Under the pieces are notes generated by a model, which had not been told where the DNA came from, searched no databases, and saw only the letters and a program-made list of their open reading frames with translations. Position numbers and translations under genes: made by a program. DNA of 64,000 bases from Cytobacillus oceanisediminis (GTDB taxonomy: Bacteria; Bacillota; Bacilli; Bacillales; Cytobacillaceae): assembly GCF_022811925.1 (NCBI RefSeq), contig NZ_CP065511.1, positions 2,783,501 to 2,847,500 of the forward strand. The letters are read 5' to 3'. The first letter of the stretch is position 1. Each line of letters begins with the position of its first letter. Below, piece after piece: positions 61,399-64,000 of this stretch.

Positions 61399-62163
61399 TT
61401 GCTCCTTTTCTTTAAGATTGTGGTTTGGATGATTGTCGCTTGTCTCGGGTTTTATGTTTTTTCTGTGTGGAGATGGGAAAAGAAAGTTAAGGAAAGAATG
61501 TTTGCGATCCGGAAGACCTGGTATATCATCTATGTACTGGGGGCGGTTATTTATTGGACCAAAGTGCCGGAGTCCATTTTCACAGACTGGCTGAATTACC
61601 TGATTGTTGCGATTATTTTTGCGCTTGTTGATGCATTTATTTTCCTGGGCTCTTACCTGAAAAGAGTCGGCAATAATGAACTGGCAACGGATACGATGGA
61701 ATTGCTCGAAGAAAATAACGACCTTTTGAACTCACAAATGAATAAACTGAAATCCTTTCAGTATTTGTTGAAAAATGAACCGATCGACGTTTATTATGGA
61801 GATATGGAAGCCTATATTGCAGGCATTGAAAAACTTTTGGCAGACTATGCAGAAAAAGTGGATATGAAAGCTTCTTTATGCAAATACACGACACAGGAAG
61901 ATAAAGATTATTTGCTTGAGCACTATCCTGATAAAGCGTTAATTCACAGCCGGCTGGACCGCAAGGAAGTGTATTATGATGCCGATGAAAAATTGGCATT
62001 AATTCCTTTTTCCATCCTTGAAGACTATTATGTTATTAAATTGACCTCCGATGATTTTGTCACCGAATTCGACTACTTGTTATTCACTTCACTCATATCA
62101 ATATACGACCTAATGCTCCCTGCTGAACAGGAGGACGAAGACCATGAAGGAACCAGCGGATAA
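61399..62163 (+). CDS. spoIISA: SpoIISA toxin (membrane-damaging toxin)
   Basis: Toxin of the SpoIIS system, which perforates or disrupts the cytoplasmic membrane unless bound by SpoIISB. Three membrane segments in the first 90 residues (for example RKTWYIIYVLGAVIYWT and LIVAIIFALVDAFIFL) precede a cytosolic GAF-like domain with TMELLEENNDLL, SFQYLLKNEPIDVYYG, LDRKEVYYD and FVTEFDYLLFTSL, all matching B. subtilis SpoIISA. ATG 61381 is in frame, but TTG 61399 aligns with the B. subtilis N-terminus and has a GAGG site, giving 254 residues. Confidence 0.93.
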   Translation: MLLFFKIVVWMIVACLGFYVFSVWRWEKKVKERMFAIRKTWYIIYVLGAVIYWTKVPESIFTDWLNYLIVAIIFALVDAFIFLGSYLKRVGNNELATDTMELLEENNDLLNSQMNKLKSFQYLLKNEPIDVYYGDMEAYIAGIEKLLADYAEKVDMKASLCKYTTQEDKDYLLEHYPDKALIHSRLDRKEVYYDADEKLALIPFSILEDYYVIKLTSDDFVTEFDYLLFTSLISIYDLMLPAEQEDEDHEGTSG

Positions 62164-62317
62164 AGAAAAGCACAAATTGAGTACAAAGAACAACATGAAA
62201 ATCATGAAAAAGAAGTCGAGGATCAATCTTCCTGACTTTGAAGTCAGCCCGCATACCGAACGGATTATAAAAGAGAATAAAAGATTGATAAGCGTTTATA
62301 CAAAAAGCAAAGCATGA
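62144..62317 (+). CDS. spoIISB: SpoIISB antitoxin
   Basis: A 57-residue basic protein overlapping the end of spoIISA by 20 bases. It shares the C-terminal SPHTERIIKENKRLI segment with B. subtilis SpoIISB (SPHTARIFKENERLI), the part that wraps around the SpoIISA cytosolic domain. INLPDFEVSPHT is the core motif. It is preceded by GGAGGACGAAG. Size, position and motif leave little doubt. A hairpin terminator follows. Confidence 0.92.
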   Translation: MKEPADKEKHKLSTKNNMKIMKKKSRINLPDFEVSPHTERIIKENKRLISVYTKSKA

Positions 62318-62326
62318 GCATACTAT

Positions 62327-62360
62327 AAGGCGTGGAAGGAATTTTCTTCCGCGCCTTTAT
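62327..62360 (+). terminator. Terminator after spoIISB
   Basis: AAGGCGTGGAAG and CTTCCGCGCCTT arms (one mismatch) followed by TATT. Confidence 0.8.
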
Positions 62361-62422
62361 TCATGTTCACTTTTCAGGGACATATAATAAAGAAATAAAT
62401 CCTAATTAAAGGGCTGATCGAA

Positions 62423-62566
62423 ATGAAAAAGCTGACTAAAAAAGTAAAAAATATAGACTTCCCCACCTTTTCTTTATCCCCTTACACGAAAAATCTTTCC
62501 AAAAAAACGGAAGCTGCGATAGAGAATTTAAACAAAGGGAAAAAGCTGCCTAAAAATAATGTATAA
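62423..62566 (+). CDS. spoIISC: SpoIISC-like second antitoxin
   Basis: A 47-residue basic protein after the spoIISB terminator. Its IDFPTFSLSPYT matches the antitoxin's INLPDFEVSPHT in the pattern I-x-x-P-x-F-x-x-S-P-x-T, and a helical KKTEAAIENLNKG follows as in SpoIISB. B. subtilis and B. cereus carry a third gene, spoIISC, that also neutralises SpoIISA; this gene fits in place and size. AAAGGG is nine bases before the ATG. A separate weak promoter (TATAAT at 62383-62388) could let it be expressed independently. Confidence 0.7.
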   Translation: MKKLTKKVKNIDFPTFSLSPYTKNLSKKTEAAIENLNKGKKLPKNNV

Positions 62567-62590
62567 AAAACCGCCTTCCATGATGCGGCA
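62566..62590. terminator. Terminator at the 3' end of the aldehyde dehydrogenase gene
   Basis: On the minus strand CCGC and GCGG arms with a ten-base loop followed by TTTTTT; overlaps the end of spoIISC. Confidence 0.6.
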
Positions 62591-63961
62591 TTATTTTATA
62601 AAAAACTTCACTTTTTTTAATGCATCCTTTGTAGCCGGATATCGAAATGGCAAATCGAATCTGGTGGTTTGCTTCAGTATGCTTTTCTCATGCGAAAACA
62701 CATCAAAGCTTCCCTTTCCATGATAAGCGCCAATCCCGCTCTCCCCTACTCCCCCGAAAGGCAGATATGGTGAACTAAGATGATAAACGGTATCATTAAT
62801 GCATCCCCCTCCAAAGGAAATGCTGCTTAGTATCTGGTTTTGAACGCCTTCACTTTCTGTGAAGATATATAGCGCTAAAGGTTTCGGGCGTGCTGTAATC
62901 TCTGTAATCATCCCGGACAAGTCGTCATATTCGAGCACCGGCAGGATCGGTCCAAATATTTCATCCTGCATGATTTCATCAGCCCATGTAATATTACCGA
63001 GAACAGTTGGTTCGATGCCTAGAGAATTTAAATCATGCCGGCCCCCGTGAATAGTGGTGCCATTGGTTAAAAATTTGGTGAGACGGTTGAAGTGTTTTTC
63101 ACTGACGATTCTCGTGAAATGACCGGATGTAATCGGTTGTTCTCCATAAAGCTCCTGTATGGCTTGTTTTAATTCTTTCAAGAATTCTTCTTTAATCCTG
63201 CTGTGAACATAAATATAATCTGGAGCCACACAAGTTTGGCCGGCATTAATATATTTTCCCCAGGCAATTCTCTTCGCAGCAAGCTTCAAGCTGGCATCTT
63301 CATGCACGATGCACGGACTCTTCCCTCCCAATTCAAGGGTAACGGGAGTAAGGTGCCTGGAGGCTGCTTCCATGATGATTTTTCCGACAGGGACACTGCC
63401 TGTGAAGAAAATATAATCGACCTTTTCATTTAATAGGGCTGTGCTTGTTTCTGCGTCGCCTTCAACAACTGAAATATACTCTTGCGGGAAATGATTGCTG
63501 ATCATTTTTGACAGCAATGCCGAAGTTTGCGGTGTTAATTCCGAAGGCTTCAGAATAGCGCAATTCCCTGCGGCTATAGCTCCAATCAGCGGTGCAATCG
63601 CCAGCTGGAAAGGATAATTCCAGGGCGCTATGATTAGCGCAACTCCATATGGTTCAGGATATATATAGCTTTTCGAACCGAATTGGGCAATTGATGACTT
63701 CACTTTTCTGGGTTTGGCCCATTTTTTTAAATGTTTTAACGTAAAGCGGATTTCCTCCAGCAGAATTCCAATCTCCGTCAAGTACGCATCGAACTCACTT
63801 TTATTGAGATCCGCCTTTAACGCATCCATCAATTCCTGCTCATGCTGCTTAATGACCGAGCGAAGCTTGCCGAGCGCTTCCATTCGGAATGTGACATCCT
63901 TTGTTTTACCCTGGGTGAAGAAATTTCTTTGTTTTTGAATGAGATCCGCGTAGTTTTCCAT
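62591..63961 (-). CDS. Aldehyde dehydrogenase (YwdH-like)
   Basis: A 456-residue NAD(P)-dependent aldehyde dehydrogenase of the short class that includes B. subtilis YwdH and fatty aldehyde dehydrogenases. It has IIAPWNYPFQLAI, AILKPSELTPQTS, FFTGSVPVGKII, the Glu in TLELGGKSPCIV and the catalytic Cys in NAGQTCVAPDY, plus MQDEIFGPILPV and the C-terminal LPFGGVGESGIG. The natural substrate is not known. GGAGGTATTCC lies before the ATG at 63961. It is the last gene before the window edge. Confidence 0.93.
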   Translation of the reverse strand: MENYADLIQKQRNFFTQGKTKDVTFRMEALGKLRSVIKQHEQELMDALKADLNKSEFDAYLTEIGILLEEIRFTLKHLKKWAKPRKVKSSIAQFGSKSYIYPEPYGVALIIAPWNYPFQLAIAPLIGAIAAGNCAILKPSELTPQTSALLSKMISNHFPQEYISVVEGDAETSTALLNEKVDYIFFTGSVPVGKIIMEAASRHLTPVTLELGGKSPCIVHEDASLKLAAKRIAWGKYINAGQTCVAPDYIYVHSRIKEEFLKELKQAIQELYGEQPITSGHFTRIVSEKHFNRLTKFLTNGTTIHGGRHDLNSLGIEPTVLGNITWADEIMQDEIFGPILPVLEYDDLSGMITEITARPKPLALYIFTESEGVQNQILSSISFGGGCINDTVYHLSSPYLPFGGVGESGIGAYHGKGSFDVFSHEKSILKQTTRFDLPFRYPATKDALKKVKFFIK

Positions 63962-64000
63962 GGAATACCTCCAGATGGGACTAAGTTTTAAGGATATATT

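Noticed and set aside
1..64000. tRNA, rRNA, insertion sequence or phage genes
   Set aside because: None was recognised on either strand; the tandem and dispersed repeats lack transposase genes.

Overview
The window is low-GC DNA of a spore-forming member of the Bacillaceae. CwlJ, a CotY/CotZ-type coat protein, a CgeB-type glycosyltransferase, the SpsI-SpsJ-SpsK-SpsL rhamnose set and the SpoIIS toxin system all point there. Gene content fits Cytobacillus, Mesobacillus or an environmental Bacillus, but the genus cannot be fixed from the sequence alone. I recognised no rRNA, tRNA, CRISPR array, transposase or phage gene.

1-12.4 kb is ordinary chromosome: membrane and secreted proteins, a C39-type peptidase, a MerR-like coiled-coil protein, SpeD, a CAP-domain protein, the cortex hydrolase CwlJ, a YdcF-family protein, azoreductase, a CNNM/HlyC transporter and a beta-propeller protein. 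12.4-17.1 kb is a denitrification block on the minus strand: copper nitrite reductase NirK, then NosD, NosL, NosY and NosF, with no NosZ in the window. 17.4-20.1 kb carries UppP, an array of 52-bp hairpin-bearing repeats, a small membrane protein, a DUF1836 protein and a hemolysin III protein.

20.2-59.2 kb is the interesting part and looks like a spore-surface locus. It opens with a CotY/CotZ-like protein, a two-gene ParM/ParR-like actin module and four paralogous SPOCS/CsxC-like proteins, one of them fused to a Ser/Glu-rich stalk of about 600 residues. A polysaccharide factory follows: a CgeB-type transferase, four sulfotransferases, two methyltransferase-glycosyltransferase fusions, three tandem paralogous glycosyltransferases (plus a decayed fourth copy near 52.1 kb), a methyltransferase, a GT2 enzyme, GalU, the dTDP-rhamnose set, an epimerase, UDP-glucose dehydrogenase and UDP-glucuronate decarboxylase. 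Sulfate activation is encoded in the same stretch: an SLC13-type permease, APS kinase CysC and ATP sulfurylase Sat. Next to it is a complete pathway to CMP-Kdo (KdsD, KdsA, KdsC, KdsB), normally a Gram-negative envelope pathway, preceded by an unassigned GT-B-like protein. Several leading genes have sequences resembling sigma-K promoters. The simplest reading is a mother-cell-expressed, sulfated glycan containing rhamnose, xylose/glucuronate and Kdo or a Kdo-like sugar on the spore surface. The product and its location are inference.

59.6-64 kb holds a mini kinase-like protein, a PHP phosphoesterase, a three-component SpoIISA-SpoIISB-SpoIISC-like toxin-antitoxin locus and an aldehyde dehydrogenase. 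Many starts were moved from the longest reading frame to one set by a clear Shine-Dalgarno sequence or by alignment of paralogues; the reasons are given in each entry.
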